DNA from: Acanthaster planci
Lineage: Eukaryota; Echinodermata; Asteroidea; Valvatida; Acanthasteridae
NCBI RefSeq assembly: GCF_001949145.1
Contig: NW_019091382.1
Location: forward strand, 653,205 to 717,204
Direction of reading: 5' to 3'
Length of the DNA: 64,000 bases
The notes beneath the pieces were generated by a model. It had not been told where the DNA came from and made no database searches. It saw only the letters and a program-made list of their open reading frames with translations. A program made the position numbers and the translations under genes. Of this stretch, positions 14,401 through 27,561 are shown one piece after another (position 1 is the stretch's first letter; every line of letters begins with the position of its first letter).

Positions 14401-16467
14401 ATGCAATTAATCTGACCGGTGCTCCAAAGCCTTATGCCAAATGAAAAAAAAGCGGGGAGCCAGCTTTAATCAGATTTTTTTTTTTTTTTAAAGAGCAGGA
14501 ATGGCTGGCTGGTTGTGTCGTGGGCAGGCAAGGCGAAAGCAAATTGGCTCTCGTCGGGGTAAATAAATCCGGCCATCTCTCAGTTCGGCCCAACCGGACG
14601 CCTGATCACCGCGGCCAGGCTCACCGCTCGATGATAAAATAAACACGACCCTGTCCACTCAGGCACGCGCAGGGAGGTGTCTGCGGCCGATAATTTTTCC
14701 ACTGGCTCTGGAGTGGTACGTGTCAAAGGCGGAACGTGCCGACAATAAAAAAAATATCTTAAGCGCCTACAGCCGTCTATCTTCTTACAAACCCAAGATG
14801 TATTTTTTGCATCAGACGGGGCCAGCCCATTAATCATTCTTGCCAATTTGTCGTCTGACTCTGGCAAGCACTGACAGGACCTTTAAAATAATGCGCACGA
14901 CAAATCCACAAAATTCTCCAACTCGCGTATACGCTGTTAAGGCAATCTGTATGCGGGGAACTATGCCATTACAGTGAAAAATGCATACAATTACTATTAT
15001 ACACCATTAATACAAATATAAATTACAAATTATCATTACTGCAAACATATGGCATCTGCCACGGTCCTTGCTGTTACTTTAAAACAAGATTTTACAGTGG
15101 CGAAAAATTTTGTGCACATTCAATCGAAAGCTGGTCAGACATCAAATCAGGGGTGAATTTCATGCAGCTGCTATGCGTCCAATATACCGTAGTTGCAGAT
15201 ACCAGTACCTCAACAAAGAAAGGTTTGCTGATAAGCAGAAAAAGGTAGCCACATTTACAGTCATGATACATGTTCACTGCCTGTGACTGCATCGTGCTTA
15301 GCTTGTTTCTGCTATAAAAGAGCCTAATATATTTTGCTAAGCACAATACGCTTTCCCTGGGCTGCACTACCCAGGTCAATTTGCACCATCAACAGTATCC
15401 GATTCCTTTTTTCCCTGTTAAAAGTTGTTTCGATGATATGGACCACTTTTAATTGAATTAATTTTTCTGCTCAATTCCGTGCTTTCCTTTAGTAGCAAGT
15501 CACCACTGCATGGACCCACGGCTCTTCTCTGTCAAGATTACTGCCACAGAATTGGAATCCTGCCTATCCTCCTGTGTTGATTTTGGATTTGGACTTCCTC
15601 CTCCAGTGGGTAAAAACACTGGCCAGATGTTTACCATTTGGGATGGAGGAAGAGGGTAATGAGGTGACAGAGGGGTCGGGATTTATCGGCGGCAAGTATG
15701 CCGGTTGGCAGGGCAATCCCTGCTGTTTTTTCTCAAGGACCCACAGAGGAATTCCGAGCAACTTTTTGCAAATACCTCCTTTTCCGATATTCCACACACA
15801 GACAGCTGCTTGAGAAGGGCAGCCAACATTTCGCCGCTTCACTTTCTAATCAGAGGAGCTTACCAATATCACAAAGAACATGTCAAAAGGCGTTCCATTC
15901 AAATACAAACCTTGTGCTGCTCACGCCAACTGTATGTTTCAACAATGGTGACAGTACACGAACACACACGGTGCAGTGTATCATCACAGAAATATTGCCC
16001 TTCACTTGTGAATGTCAGCACAATAATGAAACTTGAAAACTAACATTAACCATATATAGCTAGGAACTCCACGTCTCCTCAAAGTTTATTGGCGACTAGG
16101 TCAGGCATGGGAATGCACAGTAGCTAGGTAAATTATGTACATTGTACATACACTGTATTACACCACAACAAAATGTATTCATTATTACAGCTGAGCCAGG
16201 ACCTATACAGGTGCATGCACATGAAAAATATATACAATACTGAAACTCAACTTTCACTGGGGTCAGTGAATTCATCACAATAAAGCCCTCCCCGCAGTTT
16301 TGTTTTAAACACAAATTGGATGTGGACAGCAGGCACTGGCTGTTGGGCGATGATTCAGAGCAATGCTCCTCTTTGTACATGTAAGCACATGTATGTACAT
16401 GTGCCGATTGTTCGTGTGTATTATAAAGATTAACTGTGTCCTGACATCACTACACGCAAACTGTGAG

Positions 16468-16490
16468 GTACGTGTACATAGTACACGTAC
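16468..16490. repeat. Perfect 10-bp palindrome with ATA centre
   Basis: GTACGTGTAC-ATA-GTACACGTAC. It lies in a stretch dense in TACATG/GTACAC words. Confidence 0.85.
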
Positions 16491-17135
16491 GGTCAGGTTA
16501 ACTCAGGGAACATGCGAACTGGGAAAACATTTGGAGGGTGACCTGCAAATTACAAAAAAAATCGCCAGGTGTGCGCACGTCCGTGGGGCCTTAAACATGG
16601 ATGAACAGCAAAGCTGGAGAAGGGAAATGAGAGTGGGTAGTCAAACGAGAGACTCGGACATGAGACAACGGAAACGCAGCCGGATGGAAGGGCGGAAATC
16701 GAGCGTACTGCGAGGACATACTGTCCCGTGGACGCAAAAGACGAGGCAGGGAAAAGAAACAGACCGGGCATTGCAGCCCGATGACTCATTTGGGGGGGGG
16801 GAGGATGAAAGCACAGTAAATGGGACAAGGAATCCTCCCCAGAACAAATCTGGGACAATTTATTTCAACCAAAAAAAAAAACAAACCAAAAAATGTGGGT
16901 AATTTATTTTGGCGGGGCTGAGCTGGGACTTTGGAGGAAGAGATGCTGATCCAGCTAACTGATTCTATGTTCTCGTGTGCCTGGGTTTTTCTACGGAGGC
17001 CAGATATGTGCGCCTGCTTCACTGACACATTTCCTGCCAAATTTATTCCATTAATATTTGTCATTTTGGAGGAAGCTTTGATAAAAGAATGAGGTTATAT
17101 GACATGACAGGTATTCCTCTAATTCAATGTATTAA

Positions 17136-17449
17136 CCCTTACCCTACATAATACTAAAAATTACTACTTAGTAGTAAAATGTAGCATACAGGATTGTGGC
17201 TTGTAGGAGGACATGACCTTATTGTTCGCTGAAGCAATAAGATACAGCCAATGTACCATACAGCGCTGTGGCACTATGAATGCACGACTACATTGTTCTC
17301 TGTACGAGTAACAATGGAAGTGCCCTAGCTAGAAGCAGCGCTTTGTAGGGCTAGGTCCGTCAGGCTCAGACTTACGATAAGCCTGCGTAGTATTTTGTAG
17401 TACTGAGTCCTGTAAGTGTAAGCCAAGTGATTATGCTTGGGGATTAGGG
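17136..17449. mobile_element. piggyBac-type MITE, copy 1
   Basis: A non-autonomous DNA transposon with no coding capacity. It begins TTAA|CCCTTACCCTACATAAT and ends GGATTAGGG|TCAA; the right target-site copy has decayed from TTAA to TCAA. It aligns along its whole length with the element at 25249-25543, for example CCATACAGCGCTGTGGCACT against CCATACAGTGCTGTGGCACT. It has an internal palindrome TTACTACTTAGTAGTAA. The TTAA target site and CCC(T) termini are hallmarks of the piggyBac superfamily. Confidence 0.8.
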
Positions 17450-18424
17450 TCAAAATAACTGAAACTTGGAAATACAAGAAGTTGTGGACATGTACATGCA
17501 TGGCCTGCTCTGAGGCGATTACATCAAACATTGATGTCATAAAATCCCACGTGTAATTTCGACAAAAGTCATTCAATATCCAATTCAACAGCTAATCCAT
17601 TCGCGCTGTTTATCTTTCTCTCCACGCGTTTCTAAGGTTGTAAATTTTATATGTGCCTCTACACTGTATTTTTTTTTTTCAATTGTCCTGTTTGACCCTG
17701 GGGGATTTAGTCCAGTCCAACGAAGCATTAAGAACGACTGGGGAGAGGAGATAACCACAGTTCCCCCCCCCCCACAGTCTGAACTTGGGTTGACCCCTCT
17801 TTTAGACGGTGAGGGAATTGTGCAAATTAATTATTAATTTTCTGCCAGCCCGTGCGGTTGTCGCATATCGTTCCATGGACCATTAATATATGTGCCCTGG
17901 GCTGCTCACTGGAAATGAAATAGACGGTGAGAACTGAACACTCGCAGCCGAGAGGATTTTATTGCGTGACCCTTCTACATCGCACAAAAATGAGAGAAAC
18001 TCCCTGTTGACAAGCATATTTTCAGTTTCAGGTCAGTGTCACAGGCGTAGTTTCCTGTTTTTTTGGGGGGGTGGTTGGGCTCTTTTCGTTTTTTGTTTTT
18101 CGGGGGGAGGAAGCAGGAAGGAAACAGAAAAATTAGTCAGTCACGAAAAATGTTGGTAGCAAGGAAAACATCTCTTCTGTTAAAAGATTCTTTGACATTG
18201 GTTCAGTCCTTTCTGGTGATCAAAAACAATACGTCAGACAATAGCATGTCCAATATTTGGTTTGGACAGGGGAACATATCAGCCAAGTGGCATCAAAAAG
18301 TGCACTGCCGAGCTGTAATCTAAATGCATTATAATTTCCTTCATCCTAATCTACCAAGAACCTACAACACCCACCATGAAGGTTTGGGATGATTTCACAG
18401 GTTTGAGGAAGCCAATGTCAATCA

Positions 18425-18640
18425 CAAGGGGCCTGATCGCCCCTTTGAAGGATTTGAAGTACAAATAGTCTACCATTGGTTTGCTAGGATTTTGTAGGAT
18501 TGAGGAAGGTACTGCCCACTGCCCAGCCCATTACTGTACATGGGGCTTGATGCCCCTTTATAAAGTCGAAGTACAGAGACTATCATTTTGGTTTTCTACA
18601 CAATGGAGGATTTTGTACGATTCAGACAGATTCCTCCTGT
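18425..18640. repeat. Diverged tandem duplication of about 110 bp
   Basis: Two successive units share GGGGC(C)TGAT(C)GCCCCTTT, then GAAGTACA, then GACTAT/GTCTAC, then GGATTTTGTA(G/C)GATT, in the same order. Each carries a GGGGC...GCCCC hairpin (18428-18443 and 18542-18556). The sequence just before (from about 18350) may be a third, weaker unit. Confidence 0.55.
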
Positions 18641-21600
18641 AACTAGGAGTTGAGACTGGGATTATGGAGAAACCATAAGAAATGCAGCAGATGGGTTTAA
18701 TGCCGACTTACAATAACTAACGTCTCTTATAGCCTTTTATTCCAAGCAGGTATCCATTTGGTCATAAATTCAAGACAGAATGACATGAGTCTTAGTCTTA
18801 CCAGCAGACCCATAAATCCTCATTCCCATGGCCCCTCCAATATCAACACATCACCCCCCAAGTCACAATGGACTAGGTCAGCCGCCTGTCTCCAACACAG
18901 ACTGTCCAGTTCCTAAATTCACAATCTCCCTTGCCAGTGGAGAGATCTTTCCCTCAGCTCCCTTAAGTTTTTTTCCCAACTGGGGACAGCCTGCAAAACC
19001 TTGTCCGATACTCTCTGTCCACTGTATTGATTTTCCCCCTCATCCCCACACCCTGAGCAAGGAAGGGTAATTCTTCAGGGATGGGGACTGGCACTCTACC
19101 GGGGCTGACAAGCCGGGCACTGAAGGCATTATGGAACCTGTCAGTCAGTCTGCCTGCATGACTAACTAAGCACAATACATCTCTCCCTGGCACCAGCTAA
19201 ATATACCCCCCCACAACCACCACCGTCGTTTTGAAATGCAGCCCTTTAACTGACCGCGCAAGATCTTTTCAGTCATTGTTCCTTTTCTTCACGGCTCACC
19301 AATCCATTCAATATCATTCCCCCGAACTCGTCACGTGATTCTGAGACTCAACCTATCCAGGAGCAGTCTTGCCAAAGACACCCTGTGGAGTGTGCCTACG
19401 GCGATTCTCAGGAACGGGACTTCAAATGTACCACATATATTATGTGAATGGACGAGGATGAATAGGTAATATCAATTTTTGTAATGAGCCGACACCTCCG
19501 AAGAAATCCTACCAACAGATGGGAAAAAAAAACTGCCGCACATTTTATTACATCTATTTCTACTGTATTATCGGTGATCACTTGACAAGCAACCCTGGTT
19601 AGGAAACCAACAAGTTTATTTCATTCCTACATGTAGCATGCGTAACTGGTTTTATGTATCTCCTACAAGTACCTTCCATTCCCTATCATTTCTCAGTGGT
19701 TGATAATATTTCTCTTCCGTCTTGCAGAAGGGTTCTTTAGACCTGTTCACCTCCTAGTCAAGTCATTTCTGTCCTTTCTCAAGGTTCAAATTTCCTTGCT
19801 TTTTGCATGTGAATGAGCACGGTGCACAGAAAGCTGATTACAGCACGCGCTTCTCCTACTCTGTTTTCCCCCAGACACCTTTTTTTTTTTGTTCGTCCTC
19901 CAAGCTGGTTAATGCTGCCTGACTTAACGAGGCGAACCCTAAGCCCGAAATCCTGGAAATCATTTGCATAACAGAGGGAGAGGTCAGCTTGGCTGGATGC
20001 CAAGGTATTGACTGCAGCAGGCAGCCAGGGCCTGTAGACTAGTCGGACAATGCTCGCTTTCCATGTGCTGGCTGATGACCGTAAGCCTTGGGTAATGTGT
20101 ACACACTGGGCCAGGCTGGACCGTGGCTAGACCAAGGAGCAGTCTAGCAGCCACATTACCAAACACACCACTCCACAAATGCAAATTAAACCCCAGAAAG
20201 CAAATTAACCCCCCCCAAAAAAACCCAATTAAACCAACAAAAAAAGCACACTGCAAATAGTTAGGTTTTAAAGATTCACGAGCAAGCACAGTGGACTTCA
20301 CTGGAAGTTTCAATAACTTTTTTTTAAATTTCCTGACTGGAGATTTCTGCAGTTAATAATAGGCCTACATGTACCGATAAACTGAAAGGCTACAGGCTTT
20401 TCTAGCTGCAAAACACCCTGAATCTGCAAATGCTGAACAAATCACAAAATCCCTCAGTTTCTCTGTTTCGATAAGCAAGAGTTCCTTTCCCAAAACTGAA
20501 AAATATATATCTTTCCCAGAACCCTTCTGCTCTTTTGCCCTCAGGTAAACTTGTAAAGTCCCCTCTGGGGCATGAGTGAAAAACATGCTTGAAAACCAGA
20601 ACGGAGAGTCACTCCTCGCAGCGTTCGTTTTGTCCTCGTGGCTGTGAGCTGCGAAACAGAAACATGCACAGCCATCTCTTGCACTGTTTGGACTTCACGG
20701 CCCTTCCCAGAAATATGCCGTCGAGAATTTCCCAACTTGTCTATCTTGGACTGTGACTCGCGTTCACCGCTTACCGCACACCAACCCGCCCCTAAACCAA
20801 AGCAAACAGTTATAAAGGCACCTTTGAACAAACTGAAGAGGCGTCTTTTTAGCACCCAGCTGCAGGGCAATGCGACCTATGGTCACTCCGCAAACAATAG
20901 CCTCTCCTCCCCATTCTGGAGCAACAAAGAAGGGAGAAAAAAGAAATCGCCAAGCCATCCATGACCGGAGATAGAGCACTTCAAATACCCTAGTTAACAA
21001 GCAGAGGGCATATTACAACACACTTCATTCCTCTAACCTGCCACTAAAAATAGCCCTAAAAATCCTAGTCACTGATGAATGAAATGATAAAGACAGGTTT
21101 TCTTTTTTTGCTACTGTACATAATGTATGTCAGGTTTCTCTTTTTACTTAAGGTCTTGATAGCCGCCATGGTCTTATACAAACAGTTCTGGTCTGAGCAG
21201 ACTGACCATGGAGGCTCTGTGGACTGACCAAAGGACAAAAAAATGGCCTGGCCTCTTGTTTGTTCTGTGGCAGGCTGGCCAGCCGGGGTAATTGACACTG
21301 CTGGACAGCCACAGGATAAATAGCTGAAAGCTGAATTTAGACAGGCTGTGGTGGATATATGAAGAAGGCTGATGTGCTTGTGAAGCTGGACTGTCGTTTT
21401 TGTGCATAAACATATGCTCCCCGCTTGTGTGAAAAAGGGCGGGGCAGGGACAGACAAAAACGCCCTTTTCAATTTGATTTTGTTATGGGGGGGGACCCAG
21501 CACTGGTTAATTAATGTTCATCTGAAAGAGCCCCTAGTGATGTAGCTACTTTGTTAGCCTGGCAGGTTAAAACAATCACGAGGAGTACAGAATCATAAAA

Positions 21601-24122
21601 ATAGGCCTCTGATTATGACGGAAAACAAGCTCCTCCAACATAATCCAATGTAGGCCTATCTATCATCAATATAATGGCCAAGCCGCTGATATTCACACTC
21701 TTAACCGTAACTGTTTGGACTAGACACAGAAAAAATTTGAGCTCAGGGCTGTGAAACCAGCTTGTTAAACATAATGTTTAATTATCTGTCAGCCAGATAC
21801 AATAATCAACGGAGAATTTTCTTATATGCCTAGTTACCTTTTTTGTTTTTTTTTATGGGGGGGTTGTAACAGATACAAATCTCTGATTTAAATATCAGGA
21901 CATAGAAAGAGACGGTTTTTATTCTGCTGTGTTTTAATGTCCGTGTGAATAAAATTTAAGAAAAGTAAAGCAACCATACATGTTGAAGGTATTTGATGAC
22001 CTCACCAACAAAATGAAAGCCTGGTAAGATTCACAAAAATGGACAAATTCGTTGACCTGCATATATGCGGACCGGCGTCCATGTCCAAAATTTGCATTTT
22101 CAAGCGCAGGTAAACTGCATTAGAAAAACACATGCTGGTGTGCTCACGACCGCACTGTGCTGTGCTAGGTCCAGCAAATCAAATTTCCAATTTTGCCGGC
22201 AAGTTGACCCGGCGCATGCAGGCAGAGGTTTTCATCGGGGGGGGGGGAGAACAGAGTCTCCTGGGTGACTGGACGGCGAGCCGCTGTCTCGTCGACCCGA
22301 CCAATCGACTGTCATCCCCCGGCCAAGGAGAATGGAATGTCATTTCATCACCCCTGCGGCCGTTCCTGCTACTAGCGGCAACGGCCCAACTGCAAAAGGG
22401 TAAGTGGCTAGCAAAAGACGAAATGAAAAAATATGGGAAAGAACACCGCAGACTCAAAAAAAAAAAAAGTGTGTGCCGTGTTGCAGTCCAGACTACCTAT
22501 GCAAATAAGCTGGTGGGATGATAAGAAATTGACCCTGCGGGGGGGAAAAAAAAACGGGTGCCTAAGCCCGGATGGATATTTCATCAGAACGTGGGCCAGT
22601 CGGTTCTGGCGGAGTAAAAAACGTCTGTCGTGTCGGGAAGGGACGAAGCACGACGGTCCTTGTGGTTTTACGCTTGGCTGCGGATTTAGCCAATTGGCAG
22701 GCACACCGCTCTGCAATATTACTTCAATCCAAAAAAGGGGGGGGTTGTCTGAACCAATCCCTTGAGGGTACGATAAAAGCCCGCAATAAGAGAAAAAAAG
22801 CAGAGGTCAGCAGAGAGGCAAGCTCACAAAAAAGTGCACAATGCACTTTTTCTCGAACACACAAAGGTTAAACCCTGCTATAATCATTGGGTGAAATTGG
22901 ACGATCTTTTTTTCCATTTTTTTTTCCAGCTCTCTTACACGTCAAGTGGGGAAACTCCGATTCGTTTTATGTTTTTGTACCATCTCTTCAAAGAAATTAC
23001 AATCAAAATTACTATTTTTAATAAGAACTGAAGAACAGAAATGACACAACTGACAAAATTCCTGATTTCATATTTAACAAAATCACACACAAGAAATCTT
23101 TACACAATCAGGAACAAAATCACAAGAAAATTTCAGACGGTAACAGAAAAATTCCCACAAATCAAAAGAAAAATTCTTACACAAACCAAAGTCTATACGG
23201 GCAAATCAAACCTCTTGGTTTCGATATCGGTTGTGTCTGGGGAAAACATCTAAAAGTTGCCTTTCCAAAACCAAAAGGAGTCATACAGGAAAAGAAACAA
23301 ATGCTCTGAACACGCAAGGGCTAAAGAAAACAGTAACGAAAGAGACCAAAAAAAATGAAAGCTGGACTGTTGGACGTCCACTTTTTGGATGCATTATTAA
23401 GAACAAAAGCTCGAAGGAAATGAAACTGATTGCGATGCGTTATTAAAAGTACAAGCTGAGTAAAATTCATTCCTATAAATTTACTGGTACATGTACATGT
23501 AACAAGTTAAAACAGACTAACATTGGTGTATGTTAATCTACACAGGTCACCAAATCCATATAATATGTTTTGGAGAAAAAAAAACCACTTAAATAAAACA
23601 AACAATATTGTTCCAAACCTGAAACCTGAAGCTTTCACAATGTGAAAGATTAATTCGGGAAAACACATTTTAAAAATTACTGGTACATAAAAGTGGAACA
23701 TGGGAGAATTGCTTTTGCAATGTGATATTTTGTAATTTTTTGTGCTTGGAACCACATCTTCAAAGTAGGCCCTACCACCGTACTGGTATTATTTACCAGT
23801 AGCTCATTTTCCCCTTTTAGCTGCAAGTTACCGGCTCTTTAAACTTTCTGGCAGGTAATCGTTTAGGGTCCCTGTATTTCATGAGAGTCTTTGCAACACA
23901 CTAGCAATTGAACAACCAAGTGTTCGGCCAATCGTTCAAAAATTCTGTTAAATTATTACTCTTTTTCCAGCTTTTTGTTTTTCCCATCCATCTCTGTGAG
24001 ACAAACTCTGTGACTGGGGTGCAACTGTCTACAAAGTGCTGAGGGTGGTACAGCCAAAGGAGCCTACCAGATGCAAGCAATCTCTAGATTCCCATGGCAA
24101 CGCCAACTCGCCAAGATGACCC

Positions 24123-24148
24123 CTCTTTTCTTTTCTTTTCCTTTTTTT
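24123..24148. repeat. (CTTTT)n microsatellite
   Basis: Three imperfect units of CTTTT ending in a T run. Confidence 0.6.
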
Positions 24149-25248
24149 GTTTGCCCTTCCCTTAACGTTCAGAATTAATGAAGGAGAATTGGACAGACAC
24201 CGAGGGCTGAGCGAGGAATCGCAGGATGAACGACCACTGCTCCCACCATATCTCGGGGAACGACATCCGATGAGGAGGGGGGGGTGTGAGAGAAAAGCCA
24301 ATTCAGCATGAAGCTGGGGCTTTTTCTCTCTCCGCCTCGGAGAATTTTGAATAAACATTCACCGCCTTCAGCCGCAGCAACTTCCCAATCTCCAGAAATA
24401 ACAAACAAGGGGGCAGTGGGGGAATTCGGCGACAAAGCCTCAAGTTTGCTTCCAGGAAGAACATTGACTCAAGGAACTGGCCAATGAAATTACTTCCTAC
24501 TAAATACCGTACCTCAATCAATTTACTTTCCCATAAGAATACATTTAAGGGGACGGTGGAATTTACTGCAGAGAAACCGAAACTCCAAAGTTTGCAGATA
24601 CATAAAATTCAACAAGCCCTTCAACAGGCACATGACGTGTGAGAAAATGAGAATCAAATTCCTTTACACGGAGAAGTTTTCTACATTTAAATGAACAGGA
24701 TAAGAAATAATTCATCTAAAAACATCCTCCAAACTTTAACATCAGCATCAGGGAACTTGGCCTCAGGTAAGTCCAAAAGTGTAACCAGACTGACAGGGTA
24801 TAAAATTAAATTTCGCCTTTAGATGAATGAACATTTTTAATTTCTCTACTAAGATATATGCAAGTAGGCTGTATACTGTGAAAAAAATTCAACTGTAGCT
24901 TGGACAGTATTTTTGCATTATCGAACAGTGGCAGTATTTTGTCAATACCGGAAAATACGGACTGGTGGTCCATAAATACCGAAATATCGGCAAATACCGC
25001 ATGGAATTTCGCTACCATGGTATTCTTGCTAATGCGCTTTGAAAATAAAGGAAAACCACCATATTGTCGCATTTCACTCCATCTTTTGTGGTACAAGTCA
25101 TCCAGTGTTAACCAGTATCTGCATGGTTACTTGGACTTGGTAACATGGAACTTAAACAACTGCCAACCCACCAGCCCAAAAAAGCCTTTGAAGTTTTATG
25201 ATACCCCTTGCCATTGTGTTTGTGGTTTTAGTGTACATGAAGCTTTAA

Positions 25249-25543
25249 CCCTAACCCTACATAATACTACAAATTACTACTTGTAGTAAAATGTAGTACT
25301 GAGCGCTGTCACTTGTAAGAGAACATGACTTTATTGTTCTGTGAAGCCATAAGATACAATAGATAAGACAATGTACCATACAGTGCTGTGGCACTATGAA
25401 TGCATGGCTTTATTGTTCTCTGTACAATTAACAATGGAAGTAACCTAGCCAGAAGTAGTAATTTGTAGCGCAAGGTCCTTCAGGCTCAGGCTATTACTTA
25501 GTATTTTGTAGTACTTTGTAGTGTAGGCCAAATGCCGTTAGGG
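25249..25543. mobile_element. piggyBac-type MITE, copy 2, with intact TTAA target-site duplication
   Basis: TTAA (25245-25248) precedes CCCTAACCCTACATAAT, and GTTAGGG precedes TTAA (25544-25547), giving a perfect TTAA duplication. The inverted termini share CCCTAAC, then CTACA...TACTACAAA-type words on both ends. It is about 295 bp and lacks any open frame resembling a transposase. It is a clear homologue of the 17136-17449 copy, with the same orientation and small indels. It needs a piggyBac transposase in trans. Confidence 0.88.
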
Positions 25544-26625
25544 TTAAGAGTCTAACTGGAAGTCAGAAGTACATGTACATGTAGTTTCTGGCATTCCCAG
25601 TGAATATCATTGCTTATTTCTGTGGCTATTTGATGATGCACACTTAATAACCCACTTCACAGAATATCAATAATTAGTGAATATCGCGGTATTTTAATAA
25701 CGAATATCGAGGTATTAAAAACTTCAATACAGTCCACGCCGCCCCTCTGCATGAGACTGAATCTAATAACTCCGGGCTTGATTTATAAAATTCATTTTGA
25801 CAGTCAGTCAGCTGACCCAATTTCTGTCAGGATTAAATTTGTCCTTGGCAGTGGATGGAGGACAAACTCCTTTTTTTAGGCTGAAACCCTGCGGACCACA
25901 GCCAGACAACTGGCTGGCTCCACAGTGGTCTGGAGGGGAGGGCAGAAAGGGTTTACAAGCTGACCACAGTCAGGGCCAGACCACAACAGAATCTGGGACA
26001 ACATGTCTGGCGTTCCATAAATTTCAGGGCGGGACTGGTGTCCTTTACAGCTCCTTTTCCCCCTTGGGATCAGTTCACTTACATTTGTTTTCCTTTTTTG
26101 ACCCTTTTCCTGTCTGGCTGAGAGAGGGCTATTTATTTCAGGCCAGTCTCCAACTGAGCCTTCGGAATTTCCACACATGCACACTGGACCAGCTATCCAT
26201 TTCGCCAGGGTTTTGCTTACTGATTCTGACAGTGAGGTGAAATAGATCTGGCCAGCTGTGCAGTGATAGTCTGAGATAGCCAAACCAAGTACTGGTTCTT
26301 TGTAACTTCCCTGTTGAAGTCCCTGGGTATGGGGGTTTTCCAAATTACTTTCATTTTCAAACCTCATCAAAAGATAAACTGAACCGCAGGAAAAAAAAAA
26401 AAAATGCAATGATTGGCATTTCAGTTTCGAAACAATTTGCTAAAAAAAAAACCACATACATGTACAGTTCAAAAAAAGGAAATTGACATTCTAAGATATT
26501 TCTTCAAACCTATTTTTTTTTCAGATCCTTCAAAATCTACCTCAGGGTTATGAAAGGCTTTTGCAGGAGTGAGCAAGGTAAGCCCAGTTGCTGTTACTTC
26601 ACATGAAGCTCAATGCTGATGAAGC

Positions 26626-27176
26626 NNNNNNNNNNNNNNNNNNNNNNNNNNNNNNNNNNNNNNNNNNNNNNNNNNNNNNNNNNNNNNNNNNNNNNNNNNN
26701 NNNNNNNNNNNNNNNNNNNNNNNNNNNNNNNNNNNNNNNNNNNNNNNNNNNNNNNNNNNNNNNNNNNNNNNNNNNNNNNNNNNNNNNNNNNNNNNNNNNN
26801 NNNNNNNNNNNNNNNNNNNNNNNNNNNNNNNNNNNNNNNNNNNNNNNNNNNNNNNNNNNNNNNNNNNNNNNNNNNNNNNNNNNNNNNNNNNNNNNNNNNN
26901 NNNNNNNNNNNNNNNNNNNNNNNNNNNNNNNNNNNNNNNNNNNNNNNNNNNNNNNNNNNNNNNNNNNNNNNNNNNNNNNNNNNNNNNNNNNNNNNNNNNN
27001 NNNNNNNNNNNNNNNNNNNNNNNNNNNNNNNNNNNNNNNNNNNNNNNNNNNNNNNNNNNNNNNNNNNNNNNNNNNNNNNNNNNNNNNNNNNNNNNNNNNN
27101 NNNNNNNNNNNNNNNNNNNNNNNNNNNNNNNNNNNNNNNNNNNNNNNNNNNNNNNNNNNNNNNNNNNNNNNNNNNN
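26626..27176. other. Assembly gap (551 Ns)
   Basis: A run of N. It abuts a minisatellite on the right, so the missing sequence is probably more of that array. Frames that cross it are artefacts. Confidence 0.99.
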
Positions 27177-27290
27177 CCAGTATGTAGGCCCTACATGCTA
27201 CATGTACCGGTATGTAGGCCCTACATGTACCAGTATGTAGGCCCTACATGCTACATGTACCGGTATGTAGGCCCTACATGTACCGGTATA
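27177..27290. repeat. Minisatellite, alternating 30-bp and 23-bp units
   Basis: Units share CC(A/G)GTATGTAGGCCCTACATG. The longer unit carries an extra CTACATG-type insert. The order is 30, 23, 30, 23, then a partial unit, that is a 53-bp higher-order repeat present twice and truncated on the left by the gap. Each unit is itself largely palindromic (TGTAGGCCCTACA). Confidence 0.9.
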
Positions 27291-27442
27291 CATAAAAACA
27301 CTGGTGAACAAATGAAAAGTGTTCATAGAGTGTGCCCCTCTGCAATGCACATCAACTGCATTTTGTGTCTGATTCTTTCACACCAGACAGGAATTGTTTG
27401 AAAAATGAAGGGGATACAAAGGGATGAAGGGTCAAAAGAGGC

Positions 27443-27561
27443 TTTGCATGGCAGCCATCATGCAGGGCAGCTCTGTTGTTCTACAGGGAAACCTTGTTGG
27501 TGCATGTCCTGAAGGAACAAAAGCACTGGCCTGCAAGATGGCAGCCATGCAAACTCTCTAT
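27443..27561 (+). repeat. 48-bp dispersed repeat copy 2 with a 24-bp inverted arm
   Basis: The arms TTTGCATGGCAGCCATCATG... (27443-27466) and CCTGCAAGATGGCAGCCATG... (27530-27553) pair at 22 of 24 positions across a 63-bp spacer. The right arm is the part shared with 10036-10083. Probably a short fold-back transposon; the type is unknown. Confidence 0.6.

Noticed and set aside
25245-25260. Interstitial telomeric repeat (CCCTAACCCTA)
   Set aside because: The same bases are the terminus of a TTAA-flanked MITE with a second copy at 17132, so transposon origin explains them.
25876-26409. 177-codon minus-strand frame
   Set aside because: It starts in a poly-A/T run, has no Ski or other domain, and an opposing 147-codon frame overlaps it.
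26588-27401. Long frames of 199 and 262 codons
   Set aside because: They exist only because the 551-N gap carries no stop codons; the rest is minisatellite.
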